Shown here piece by piece: positions 1-7,174 of a DNA stretch of 35,670 nt. Source of the DNA: Bacillota bacterium (GTDB taxonomy: Bacteria; Bacillota; Sulfobacillia; Sulfobacillales; Sulfobacillaceae). Under the pieces are notes generated by a model that saw only the letters and a list, made by a program, of their open reading frames with translations, made no database searches and was not told where the DNA came from. The stretch spans positions 1 to 35,670 of the forward strand of contig JAJZXX010000245.1 in NCBI GenBank assembly GCA_021806205.1, given 5' to 3'. The position numbers and the translations under genes are program-made. Every line of letters starts with the position of its first letter. Within the stretch, counting starts at the first letter, position 1.

Positions 1-119
1 CCGCCGGCTTCCTTCGGATTCCACCTCACGATGGACACCCTTGCCTTTGGCTAACGGTTGGAACGGTCATCCCCCGTTCAGGACTTTCACCTTAAAGCAC
101 ACGCCCATGCCGGGCGCAC
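1..119 (-). mobile_element. Group IIC intron, 5' end (domain I), continues off the left edge
   Basis: Read on the minus strand from 119, the sequence starts GTGCGCCCGGCATGGGCG and continues with GGTGAAAGTCC, a GTTAGCC segment, GGCAAGGGTGTCC and GGTGGAATCCGAAGGAAGC. These match, in order, the domain I start of bacterial class C group II introns such as the Oceanobacillus iheyensis one, as I remember it. Group IIC introns are retroelements that insert downstream of DNA stem-loops. Here the intron follows a hairpin at 129-146, as that class prefers. Only about 119 nt is in the window, so the reverse transcriptase and domain V cannot be judged. Confidence 0.85.
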
Positions 120-272
120 GAGGGGGGCGGTCCGGGCGGACCGCTGGATTTTCCAACACTTCCTGCCGTGACAGCGTTCACAGACAAAACCTTGTGGCCA
201 TCGTTGATCAAACAGGTACTCTTGGCACGCCTCGTCCGTGCCAAATTTTTTGATCCATTCCGGCAACGTCAT
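120..272 (-). pseudogene. IS1595-family transposase, N-terminal zinc-ribbon fragment interrupted by the intron
   Basis: The reading frame starting at ATG 272 (or GTG 296) encodes a short zinc-ribbon start. It has an acidic D-E-A-C-x-E-Y-L helix, then R-W-P-x-G-F-V-C and C-E-R-C, as in IS1595/ISXO2-type DDE transposases. Only the first Cys pair is present. The frame then enters the group II intron at 119 and stops at 87. The catalytic domain lies to the left of the window or is lost. A TATAAT box on the minus strand at 310-315 may be its promoter. Family assignment rests on pattern memory of the N-terminal domain only. Confidence 0.6.
129..146 (-). repeat. Inverted repeat at the intron insertion point
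   Basis: A perfect 7-bp stem (GCGGTCC/GGACCGC, 4-nt loop) lies inside the transposase fragment, ending 9 nt before the first intron base. Group IIC introns recognise such stem-loops (terminators, attC-like hairpins) plus a short exon motif, here probably the C-rich stretch next to the junction. The structure is seen; its role as target is inferred from the class. Confidence 0.55.
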
Positions 273-296
273 CTTCGCCCACCCCCACTTGGTCAC

Positions 297-627
297 TCAA
301 TTTACCTAAATTATACCATGCTCTCTCCACTTACTGCGGGAAGCCTGACTTATCTTATGATGTATGTATTCATTTGAAGTGCCCGATGTCATCGCGAAAG
401 GGCATCTCCAACCGTTATCGCCACGGGACGGATAGGCATGGATTTTTGTTTGCTATTTCGTTTTACACAAACCCCATCGACACTCGAAAAGAGATCCCAT
501 GCGCTAACGACAGGTCTTTTCGGTGAAGTTTTCACCTCAACGAGTATCCAGGGGGGAGGGGCTTCACCTAAAAAATTTGTCGTGGTAAAATAATGTTGCA
601 TGCAGGTAATTGAAAGGGGATGTCTCC
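297..627. other. Intergenic region upstream of the acyl-CoA dehydrogenase
   Basis: About 330 bases between the transposase fragment and the fatty-acid operon. The frames seen here have no recognisable domains or good ribosome sites. It holds the minus-strand TATAAT at 310-315 and must contain the operon promoter, which I could not place with confidence. An AAAGGGG ribosome site at 613-619 precedes the TTG start at 628. Confidence 0.5.
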
Positions 628-1767
628 TTGGAGTTTGCTCTGACACCCGAACAAGAAGAGTTAAGGGAGTGGGCGCACGGTTTTGCCGAACGGGAAATTC
701 GTCCGGTGGCACAAGACTATGACGAACGTGAAGAGATGCCGTGGGACGTACTGCAAAAGGCTGCCAAGGCGGGGCTACTCGCGTACGCCATTCCGGAAGA
801 GTATGGGGGCACGGGTCTTACCAGTCTTGTGACAAGTTTGGTGATCTCCGAAGAACTATTCTGGGGCTGTGCTGGAATTGCCACAGCCATGGGAGGCATT
901 GGCCTGGCTTCACTGCCCATTCTGGAAATGGGGAGTGAAGAGCAGAAAAAAAAGTGGTTGCCGCTTTTCACCGACCCGGACCGGGTGAGGCTTGGCGCCA
1001 TGTGCCTCACGGAACCTGAAGCAGGCTCCGACGTGGTCAATATGACTACCAAGGCCGTCCGCGATGGTCATGAATATGTAATAAACGGCACCAAAACCTT
1101 TATCACCAATGGCGGAATTGCGGACGTCTGTGTGGTGTTTGCAAAGACCAATCCGGACGCCGGCTACGCGGGCGTCTCGGCTTTCATCGTCGACGGTAAG
1201 GCCCCCGGATTGACCGGTGGGAAAAAGTTTAAGAAACTAGGGCTTAGGGCAAGCCATACAGCCGAGGTGCATTTTGAGAATGTCAGGGTCCCGGAAGATC
1301 AGCGTTTGGGTCCCGAAGGCCTGGCATTTATGGGTGCCATGAAAATGCTCGAACACTCGCGGCCATCGGTCGCCATTGCCGGAGTTGGAGTGGCTCGGGC
1401 TGCGTATGAATATAGCCTTCATTACGCCAAAGAACGCGTGCAATTTGGCAAGCCCATTATCCACAATCAAGCCGTGTCCTTCCCATTGGCCGAGATGCGC
1501 ACCAAAATCGATGCCGGTCGACTCTTGGCCTTACGCGCCGCCTGGTTGGCCGACCAAAAACAATCGTGCAATCTTGAGGGGTCCATGGCCAAAGCCTATT
1601 GCGGTGATATGGCAATGGAAGTCGCAACTCAGGCGGTTCAAACTCTCGGTGGCTATGGCTATATGCGCGATTTCCCGGTGGAAAAATGGTTTCGCGATGC
1701 CAAAATTATGTCGATTTACGAGGGAACCAGCCAGATTCAAAAGCGCGTCATGGCGCGCTTACTTTAA
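628..1767 (+). CDS. Acyl-CoA dehydrogenase
   Basis: A 379-residue flavoprotein of the acyl-CoA dehydrogenase family, the usual family length. It would oxidise acyl-CoA to trans-2-enoyl-CoA with FAD and pass electrons to an electron-transfer flavoprotein. The N-terminal helical domain begins F-A-L-T-P-E-Q-E-E. The middle domain carries the family signature around A-M-C-L-T-E-P-x-A-G-S-D. The C-terminal part has the flavin-contacting Q-x-x-G-G-Y-G-Y motif and the catalytic-base region Y-E-G-T, with Glu365 as candidate base. I chose TTG 628 over TTG 610 because AAAGGGG sits 8 nt upstream. It is first in an operon with an SCP2 protein and a thiolase, so a role in beta-oxidation is likely; chain-length specificity cannot be read. 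Confidence 0.93.
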   Translation: MEFALTPEQEELREWAHGFAEREIRPVAQDYDEREEMPWDVLQKAAKAGLLAYAIPEEYGGTGLTSLVTSLVISEELFWGCAGIATAMGGIGLASLPILEMGSEEQKKKWLPLFTDPDRVRLGAMCLTEPEAGSDVVNMTTKAVRDGHEYVINGTKTFITNGGIADVCVVFAKTNPDAGYAGVSAFIVDGKAPGLTGGKKFKKLGLRASHTAEVHFENVRVPEDQRLGPEGLAFMGAMKMLEHSRPSVAIAGVGVARAAYEYSLHYAKERVQFGKPIIHNQAVSFPLAEMRTKIDAGRLLALRAAWLADQKQSCNLEGSMAKAYCGDMAMEVATQAVQTLGGYGYMRDFPVEKWFRDAKIMSIYEGTSQIQKRVMARLL

Positions 1768-1789
1768 ATTATCCAGGAGGAGATCGCTC

Positions 1790-2113
1790 GTGAGCACCCA
1801 AGAAGTATTCGATGAATTAAACACTCGGCTAAGAGCCAAATCACCCCAACAGTTAAGCACCTCCCAAGGCGTATACCAGTTTGTTCTGACTGGTGAAGAC
1901 CCGGGGCATTGGTATGTGGCGGTTCAGGAGGGTGGCTTGAGCGTAGCTCTAGGCGATGCTGAAAACCCAGGCGTCACCATTACTATGCAAGCGGAGGACT
2001 TTAAAGCGCTGGCCGCTGGTACCCTCAATCCCATGAGCGCGTTTATGGGCGGTAAACTCCAAGTGGCGGGCGACATGGGTCTCGCCTTAAAACTGCAAAC
2101 CTTGATTGCGTAA
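1790..2113 (+). CDS. SCP2 sterol-binding domain protein
   Basis: A 107-residue single-domain protein of the sterol carrier protein 2 (SCP2) family, which binds hydrophobic ligands such as acyl-CoAs in a tunnel. Typical features are an N-terminal helix, a beta-sheet segment with W-Y-V-A-V, the strand V-T-I-T-M followed by A-E-D-F, and the C-terminal helix L-N-P-M-x-A-F-M-G-G-K-L. It starts with GTG 8 nt after the ribosome site AGGAGGAG, 22 nt behind the dehydrogenase. Between an acyl-CoA dehydrogenase and a thiolase, a lipid or acyl-CoA carrier role is a reasonable inference. A longer overlapping frame starting at 1376 is an artefact running through the dehydrogenase gene. Confidence 0.88.
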   Translation: MSTQEVFDELNTRLRAKSPQQLSTSQGVYQFVLTGEDPGHWYVAVQEGGLSVALGDAENPGVTITMQAEDFKALAAGTLNPMSAFMGGKLQVAGDMGLALKLQTLIA

Positions 2114-2156
2114 AGCACTATCGCGCGCACCATTTTAGTTCTAAAGGAGCTGAACT

Positions 2157-3299
2157 ATGCGTCAAGCCTACATTGTCGATGGGATCCGCACACCATTTGG
2201 TCGCCGCAACGGCGGGCTATCCCGCATTCGGCCCGATGATTTAGCCGCGGCAACTCTATCCGACTTGATAAGCCGTACCCACGTAGACCCCGCCTCTATC
2301 GAAGATGTTCGCCTCGGCTGCGTCACCCAGGTGGGAGAACAAGGCTATAACATTGGCCGTTTGGCCCCCCTCATTGCTGGGTTTCCCGTCGAGGTGCCAG
2401 GTGTTAGTATTAATCGCATGTGTGCCTCGAGCCTTGAGGCTGTGAATCAAGCTGCCCAAGCCATCCGCGCCGACGTTCACGATTTGGTTATTGCAGCGGG
2501 TGTCGAATCCATGTCGCGCGTAGCGATGGGGTCAGACGGGGCCACGTTCAGCGACGGCCTTTTGAGTCGCTTTAACATCGTTCCGCAAGGCTTGTCGGCG
2601 GAAATGATTGCGGAAAAGTGGAACCTTTCACGGGACGTACTCGATCAATTCTCACTGGAGAGCCACCGCCGGGCTCTTAAAGCCCAAGAGTCCGGGTTTT
2701 TCGCCGACGAGATTATTCCCGTATCGACTCAGGATGCCGAGGGCCGACCTGTCACCATTACTTTGGACGAAGGCCCCCGTGCCAATACTACCTTAGAGAA
2801 AATGGCCGGTCTCTATCCGGTCTTTAAGCCAGATGGGTGCGTGACCGCCGCCAATTCGAGCCAAATCACCGATGGCTCGGCGGCATTGCTCCTGGCTTCC
2901 GAAGAGGCCATCCATCAGCACCATTTGACACCTCGGGCTCGCATCGTTGCGATGACCGTGGTCGGCGTCGACCCCGTCATTATGCTGACAGGACCCATCC
3001 CCGCCACTGCCAAGGTGTTAAGCAAAGCTGGCTTAGCCTTTGATGATATCGATGTGTTCGAAATTAACGAGGCCTTTGCCTCGGTTGTCTTGGCCTGGGG
3101 TGAGGAATACCATCCCGATTGGCAACGGGTCAATCCCCATGGCGGGGCGATAGCGCTAGGGCATCCCTTGGGCGCATCGGGAGCGCGCCTCACGTTAACA
3201 GCGATTCACGAACTGGAGCGGCAAAAAGGGCGCTATGCACTCATCGCCATGTGTATTGGCTGGGGCATGGCAGTCGCCACTATTCTGGAACGGGTCTAA
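2157..3299 (+). CDS. Thiolase family protein (acetyl-CoA acyltransferase)
   Basis: A 380-residue thiolase, slightly shorter than the usual 390-400. It would cleave 3-ketoacyl-CoA to acetyl-CoA plus shortened acyl-CoA, or run the condensation. The nucleophilic Cys89 lies in R-M-C-A-S-S-L-E-A. His336 is in G-H-P-L-G-A-S-G-A-R, preceded by N-P-H-G-G, and the second Cys366 is in C-I-G-W-G-M. The last motif is normally C-x-G-G-G, so the Trp is a small deviation. The ribosome site AAAGGAG precedes the ATG. The stop codon TAA overlaps the first bases of a group II intron remnant (3298 onward), so the original 3' end may have been trimmed, though no catalytic motif is lost. It is the last gene of the operon with the dehydrogenase and SCP2 protein. 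Confidence 0.93.
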   Translation: MRQAYIVDGIRTPFGRRNGGLSRIRPDDLAAATLSDLISRTHVDPASIEDVRLGCVTQVGEQGYNIGRLAPLIAGFPVEVPGVSINRMCASSLEAVNQAAQAIRADVHDLVIAAGVESMSRVAMGSDGATFSDGLLSRFNIVPQGLSAEMIAEKWNLSRDVLDQFSLESHRRALKAQESGFFADEIIPVSTQDAEGRPVTITLDEGPRANTTLEKMAGLYPVFKPDGCVTAANSSQITDGSAALLLASEEAIHQHHLTPRARIVAMTVVGVDPVIMLTGPIPATAKVLSKAGLAFDDIDVFEINEAFASVVLAWGEEYHPDWQRVNPHGGAIALGHPLGASGARLTLTAIHELERQKGRYALIAMCIGWGMAVATILERV

Positions 3300-3355
3300 A
3301 GTCCCGAGCGGAGGATGACCACTCCAACCGTTAGCCCAAGGCAAGGGGGCCGCAA
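3298..3355 (+). mobile_element. Group IIC intron domain I remnant
   Basis: The stretch beginning AAAGTCCCGAGCGGAGGATG matches the intron piece at 1-119 (plus strand here, minus there). The shared pattern is AAAGTCC-GA-CGG-GGATGACC, TCCAACCGTTAGCC and AAGGCAAGGG. By eye it differs at only about 7 of 54 bases. The conserved first bases of the intron and everything with domain V are absent. A CATATGAG string at 3412-3419, also common in class C introns, may mark the decayed continuation. Confidence 0.75.
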
Positions 3356-3833
3356 GGATATCAATAAGGGCGGGGCAGGCCCTGCTCGTGGGTGTCGCAC
3401 ATAAACCGCATCATATGAGCATTTTCCCCACGGTGGTACTCTGCCCTTGACGCACGCCGCAGTTCGCATTCCCGATGCGATCCTTGAGCTACCGTGGTTC
3501 GGCGGGAACTGGCTACGTACCAGCGCGACAAAAATCATCGTTTACGCCTATACGCAACGCGGGAAAGTTCTCGCCAAATTGCCGAAGCCGTCTACGAACA
3601 GCTTTCATTCGGGGATTGGCGGTCCGCCACCGCCGCCGGATTAAGGTGTTGGTGTACGACGAGGTCAGCTTCGAAGTCAAAATGGCCGCCTCATCACTCG
3701 CATCGAATGAGAGATCCGAAACCGGTCGCTTCACAGCCACTGTCAGCCAAGGAGCAAGCCCGATGGCGACGGCCTGCCAATTAGCGCACCCTGCGCACTT
3801 GTCAGGATGGACTTGTCAGCGCGCACACAACGT
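3356..3833. other. Decayed region after the thiolase
   Basis: No intact gene is supported. Protein-like stretches switch between plus-strand frames: roughly 3494-3640 reads R-Q-I-A-E-A-V-Y-E-Q-L, and a different frame near 3640-3690 reads I-K-V-L-V-Y-D-E-V-S-F-E-V. This suggests an old frameshifted gene of unknown identity. There is no ribosome site, and the longest frame here runs on into the antisense of the Asp-box protein gene, so it is not real as drawn. Confidence 0.4.
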
Positions 3834-5405
3834 TTACCGAGAAAACCGTGAAACATGCGTCACGCCAGGTGCCAGGCGAACCTTATGGCTTTGTTGCACC
3901 AGCCCAAACTGTGCTTCTTTGGATGGTTCCCAGAAATAAGCCCATCCATTCGGATAGCCAGCCAATATCTGGTTAGTGCCAATGGCTTGCAAAGGCGATG
4001 CTGACACAGCAGCCCCATCTAATCCTGGGGGAGGATTAATGACCAGCCACTGGCGCGAACTTCTGATCCATTGATATATTTTCCCGGCCGGGGCTCCATA
4101 AATCAGGTTGCCATTCCCGCTCGCAGCCATTTGTCCGAGGCCCCCGGTTCCCCCGCCTGTTACCGGAACGGGAAGCACCGACCATTGTTGGCTGGTGGCT
4201 GTATACCGGACCAAAACCGGTCCATTGGCATTAATCAACGCCGCGATGTTGCCTTGGGTATTCATAACCATCGTGGAGGGCGCCTCGCCCATGGCTGGGA
4301 AATTCGGAACTTGGGACCAGTTGGCACCACCATTATGAGTTTCCAGTACGGGTCCGATACCATCGCCGCTTATGGGGATGAGAGACACCGCTGCAACTTT
4401 AGGATTGGCGGGGTCGATGGCATAGGTTTCAACCTGCCAGCGCCCGGGGTTAAGCGTTAAAATATTATGCCACTTAAACCCGTTGAGGCTCCAGGCCAGG
4501 GTACCATTGATGACAGCCCAATAGCGATTGCCGATGGCTATGAGGGTGGAGACAGACTCCGAACCCCGACCCCAGGACTGCCAGGTACTCCCACCGTTTT
4601 TCGTAATGAATCCCTGGCTGAGTCCGGAAGGGGATTGCTCCATCAGCACCGCATCATTGGGAGACGCGGGCAACCCGGCAATACTATCTTGCGTCGTGGC
4701 CCCCGGGGACTTCGGGGATTGCATCCATACATCGCTGCTGCCAGGGGTGACATCCGACCATAGGTTGCCGTGCGAGACATAGACGTGGGATCCGGCGGCA
4801 GAGAACGAGCCGATGCCGACGTTGCCGCCGGGATACCACTGGGGCTTGGCGCGGCCCACCGGTTTCACGGGGTTAGCCTTAGGCGCCTTGATCACGGATC
4901 CTGCCCCAAAACTCGATCCCGAAAAGAGATAGACCGGCACGCCATTTTGAAACAGCATGCCGCCCTTGACTTGCATGCGATTGTTTAACCGCAACGAAAG
5001 CGTACCACCGGCTTGCCCTTGAATCTGAAAAGTGCCGTCAATACGCAAGTTATGTCCAGTCGGACTCGCCATCGGATAGGTGCCGTACACCGGCACCATA
5101 CTCGCCACCGAAAAAGAACCGTGGCTCACCTTAGACACATTGCGATACAAAGACTTTGGCAAGCGAATGGCGCTTAAAGTACTATTCGAAACCTGCCGGT
5201 GGCCCGAGGACGGCTGTACAAAAAATGGTATGGCTAAGAACACAGCGAAAGCGGCAGCCGTACCCAATCCCACAGCCCTCCAGCGAGCGCGACGACGCGA
5301 CAGGTGATGTTGAGGGTGCCAAGCTGGTTGGAAATACAGGTCTAAATGCTCACCCAGTGCTTGGTCTAGCAATTGGCCGACCTGCTTTTCTCGCTCAAAG
5401 CTCAT
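3834..5405 (-). CDS. Membrane-anchored Asp-box (BNR) propeller-like protein, probable anti-sigma or signalling partner
   Basis: A 523-residue protein with a short charged cytoplasmic N-terminus (about 1-43), one membrane segment (about 44-63) and a long extracytoplasmic domain rich in Gly, Ser, Thr and Trp. Two Asp-box-like motifs (T-K-N-G-G-S-T-W and T-H-N-G-G-A-N-W) point to a beta-propeller, as in BNR-repeat proteins. Its ATG overlaps the stop of the upstream ECF sigma gene by 4 bp, the usual arrangement for an ECF sigma and its membrane anti-sigma factor. The N-terminus is too short to show a clear zinc anti-sigma domain (no H-x3-C-x2-C), so the anti-sigma role is inferred from context and topology. 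Alternatives are an envelope sensor or a secreted-substrate receptor. Confidence 0.75.
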   Translation of the reverse strand: MSFEREKQVGQLLDQALGEHLDLYFQPAWHPQHHLSRRRARWRAVGLGTAAAFAVFLAIPFFVQPSSGHRQVSNSTLSAIRLPKSLYRNVSKVSHGSFSVASMVPVYGTYPMASPTGHNLRIDGTFQIQGQAGGTLSLRLNNRMQVKGGMLFQNGVPVYLFSGSSFGAGSVIKAPKANPVKPVGRAKPQWYPGGNVGIGSFSAAGSHVYVSHGNLWSDVTPGSSDVWMQSPKSPGATTQDSIAGLPASPNDAVLMEQSPSGLSQGFITKNGGSTWQSWGRGSESVSTLIAIGNRYWAVINGTLAWSLNGFKWHNILTLNPGRWQVETYAIDPANPKVAAVSLIPISGDGIGPVLETHNGGANWSQVPNFPAMGEAPSTMVMNTQGNIAALINANGPVLVRYTATSQQWSVLPVPVTGGGTGGLGQMAASGNGNLIYGAPAGKIYQWIRSSRQWLVINPPPGLDGAAVSASPLQAIGTNQILAGYPNGWAYFWEPSKEAQFGLVQQSHKVRLAPGVTHVSRFSR

Positions 5406-5914
5406 GACGAGTGCTCCTTCCAGGTGGGCTCCAATAGCGGCTTGAGATGTTGCCGGGCCCGGTATAGGCGGGTTTTGATCACCTGTTCACTGACCTTCAA
5501 CACCGCCGCCGTTTCTTTAAGGCTGCGATCCATGTAGTAGAATAGCAAGATGCACTGCCGTTCCGGCGCACTCAGCTGCATGACAGCCTGGAGAACCTCG
5601 CGGCTATCCGATAGCAGAGGCGTGTCATCAACTTCACCTATGGTCAACTCCAACAAATCGGTCGCATCCTCAGGGTGCCGTTTGTGGTGACGTATCCGGT
5701 CACGGCACAAGTTAGTAATAGTGTGAAACACAAGGCCCGCCGATAGGGTGTCAACGCCCCGGCGGCCAGCATGCCGCCAGAGCCGCAAAAACGCTTCCTG
5801 CACGACATCCTCAGCGTCTGGCCGCGAATGCAGGGTCACGTACGCGTACCGAATTGCCTTGTCGCCATATTCAACAATAAAATCATCGAAAACTTTCTTG
5901 TCGCGTGCGTTCAC
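5402..5914 (-). CDS. ECF-family RNA polymerase sigma factor
   Basis: A 170-residue sigma-70 family factor of extracytoplasmic-function type. The region 2 helix D-A-E-D-V-V-Q-E-A-F-L-R-L-W binds core polymerase and the -10 element. Region 4 ends with a helix-turn-helix, L-K-E-T-A-A-V-L-K-V-S-E-Q-V-I-K-T-R-L-Y-R-A, for -35 recognition. Only regions 2 and 4 are present, as expected for ECF factors. The GTG start follows AAAGGGG by 7 nt. It is translationally coupled to the downstream membrane Asp-box protein, and an ECF-type promoter lies just upstream (5950-5976), so autoregulation is likely. Confidence 0.92.
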   Translation of the reverse strand: MNARDKKVFDDFIVEYGDKAIRYAYVTLHSRPDAEDVVQEAFLRLWRHAGRRGVDTLSAGLVFHTITNLCRDRIRHHKRHPEDATDLLELTIGEVDDTPLLSDSREVLQAVMQLSAPERQCILLFYYMDRSLKETAAVLKVSEQVIKTRLYRARQHLKPLLEPTWKEHSS

Positions 5915-5949
5915 TCGGCAACCCCTTTAATAGCCGCTTACGCTATAAT

Positions 5950-5976
5950 AACGCCGATGAGTCCCATGAGGTTACA
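5950..5976 (-). promoter_or_regulatory. Candidate ECF sigma promoter for the sigma factor operon
   Basis: On the minus strand TGTAACC (5976-5970) is followed by exactly 16 nt and then CGTT (5953-5950). This fits the Bacillus ECF promoter pattern TGWAAC-N16-CGW. It lies 36 nt upstream of the GTG start of the ECF sigma gene, and its -35 box overlaps the stop codon of the upstream UPF0016 gene. Positive autoregulation is the natural reading. Confidence 0.65.
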
Positions 5977-6580
5977 ATATCGCGCGATGGGCCCATGAGA
6001 CAAGAATACCCAATCCAATAATAAAAAACATAAGAGCCGCAATTCGTTGCACGAGACCTCTGGGCACGCGGTGCACCACCGCCCGGCCAATGCCCACCAC
6101 TATGGCGTTAGCCATGATTAACCCTAGCGCCGCAGCCGCTCCCACCAACCACAGCGCGCCAGGATGCGCCACCGCAAAGGCGACGGTTTCCATCTGGGTG
6201 AGGTCAAAAAATTCCGCTAAAAATACAATCCCGAACACTTGGATTAACGCCTTCATCTCGTGATTCTTAGTTAAGGGCCCCGTGGGATTCGCCATCGCGC
6301 CCTTCTCGGATTCGGGTGGCTCCCGTGATTCCTTAAAGAGCCAGATTGCCAAAGCCAGGAATAGTCCCGCTTCCACGACGGCAAAGATCCGATGGGGCAT
6401 CAAGGCGAGCAGGCGGCCCGCGGCTAGAGCCACCAGTGTTTGGGCCCCCAACGCTAAAGAGGCACCAACCCACACGATAAGCGGGCGATAGCGGCTAACT
6501 AGCGTAAGGCACACTAACGAAGTCTTGTCCGGCAGTTCGACAAAAAATATACTAATGAAAACAACAAAGGGCCAACTCAT
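5972..6580 (-). CDS. UPF0016/GDT1 family membrane protein, putative divalent cation exporter
   Basis: A 202-residue membrane protein made of two related halves of three predicted helices each, joined by a hydrophilic linker (about residues 82-110). UPF0016 members (MneA, Gdt1, TMEM165) export Mn2+ or exchange Ca2+/Mn2+. Each half normally carries E-x-G-D-K/R-T/S. Here the first motif is E15-L-P-D-K-T-S and the second E123-F-F-D-L-T-Q. The acidic pairs are kept, but both glycines and the second basic residue are replaced, so transport specificity may differ. The start ATG has AGGGTGAG upstream. It lies downstream of the 3D-domain gene on the same strand, with a hairpin between them (6630-6658). 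Confidence 0.75.
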   Translation of the reverse strand: MSWPFVVFISIFFVELPDKTSLVCLTLVSRYRPLIVWVGASLALGAQTLVALAAGRLLALMPHRIFAVVEAGLFLALAIWLFKESREPPESEKGAMANPTGPLTKNHEMKALIQVFGIVFLAEFFDLTQMETVAFAVAHPGALWLVGAAAALGLIMANAIVVGIGRAVVHRVPRGLVQRIAALMFFIIGLGILVSWAHRAIL

Positions 6581-6629
6581 AAGTTCGTCTCACCCTGATA
6601 AGGCTAGAACAGCGTCCGACAATATGCAA

Positions 6630-6658
6630 CCCAGGGGAAGAAAAGCATGCCCCCTGGG
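6630..6658 (-). terminator. Hairpin between the 3D-domain gene and the UPF0016 gene
   Basis: A perfect 8-bp stem CCCAGGGG/CCCCTGGG with a 13-nt loop lies 16 nt after the stop of the 3D-domain gene (minus strand). The following bases (TTGCATATTG) are only moderately T-rich, so termination may be partial. Confidence 0.45.
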
Positions 6659-6674
6659 CTCGGTTCTACACCGA

Positions 6675-7157
6675 TTAAGGCGCCAACACATCTACCGTCA
6701 CCGGCTGTTCGCCAAAGTTTGACACCGTACCGGCTCCTGCATTCATGAAGACGTCGATGCGCATGCCCTTAATAGCTCCCCCGGTATCCATGGCCTGTCC
6801 GGCAAATCCTCCCTTAGGGAGAGTGGCGTCGTGATATCCCTTGACATAAACCTGGGATTTTAAGGGAATGATAGAGGGGTCCACGGCAATCATCCCAGGT
6901 TTAAGTGGTTGACCGAATGCGTCGACCGGGCCATACGGGAAATTGTCCTGTAAACTCGGTCCATAAGCCGTGGCCATCATGTGATAGACGTGCACGATTT
7001 TGTGGCCGTCGATAGTTTTTTGAGCCGTCACTTTTGCTGGGTTTGGGCCAAGCGCACTCTCCGCGCTGGATTTGGCAGTGATGGGATCAGCAAAATGTAA
7101 CGGCGTTGACACGCCAAACCCTAACACCATGGACGCAGCCAAAATCATAGCGTTCAT
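6675..7157 (-). CDS. Secreted 3D-domain protein (YuiC/YocH/MltA-like C-terminal domain)
   Basis: A 160-residue protein with a hydrophobic N-terminal signal or anchor (residues 1-18) and a C-terminal 3D domain (about 60-158). This is a double-psi beta-barrel named for three Asp residues and found in peptidoglycan-acting proteins (MltA lytic transglycosylases, YocH, YuiC). The motifs are M-A-T-A-Y-G, F-G-Q-P-L-K-P-G-M-I-A-V-D-P, and D-T-G-G-A-I-K-G-M-R-I-D-V-F. Lytic transglycosylase-type cleavage of cell wall is the likely activity, outside the membrane. The ribosome site GAGGAGG precedes the ATG. The leader upstream (7175-7266) resembles a c-di-AMP riboswitch, which in other Gram-positives controls exactly this kind of cell-wall gene. 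Confidence 0.88.
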   Translation of the reverse strand: MNAMILAASMVLGFGVSTPLHFADPITAKSSAESALGPNPAKVTAQKTIDGHKIVHVYHMMATAYGPSLQDNFPYGPVDAFGQPLKPGMIAVDPSIIPLKSQVYVKGYHDATLPKGGFAGQAMDTGGAIKGMRIDVFMNAGAGTVSNFGEQPVTVDVLAP

Positions 7158-7174
7158 TTGTCATCCTCCTCGTG

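Noticed and set aside
389-712. Minus-strand open frame across the acyl-CoA dehydrogenase promoter and start
   Set aside because: No domain, no ribosome site, and it overlaps the start of a confident gene on the other strand.
1376-1789. Long plus-strand frame through the dehydrogenase gene that joins the SCP2 frame
   Set aside because: Only the part from GTG 1790 is real; the upstream part is an out-of-frame reading of the dehydrogenase.
3475-3939. 154-codon plus-strand frame
   Set aside because: It runs into the antisense of the Asp-box protein gene and has no ribosome site. Part may be an old gene piece, but a weak resemblance to pterin synthase C-termini was not strong enough to name it.
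6581-6674. Possible manganese (yybP-ykoY) riboswitch upstream of the UPF0016 gene
   Set aside because: The conserved yybP-ykoY loop sequences are not present; only a simple hairpin is seen.
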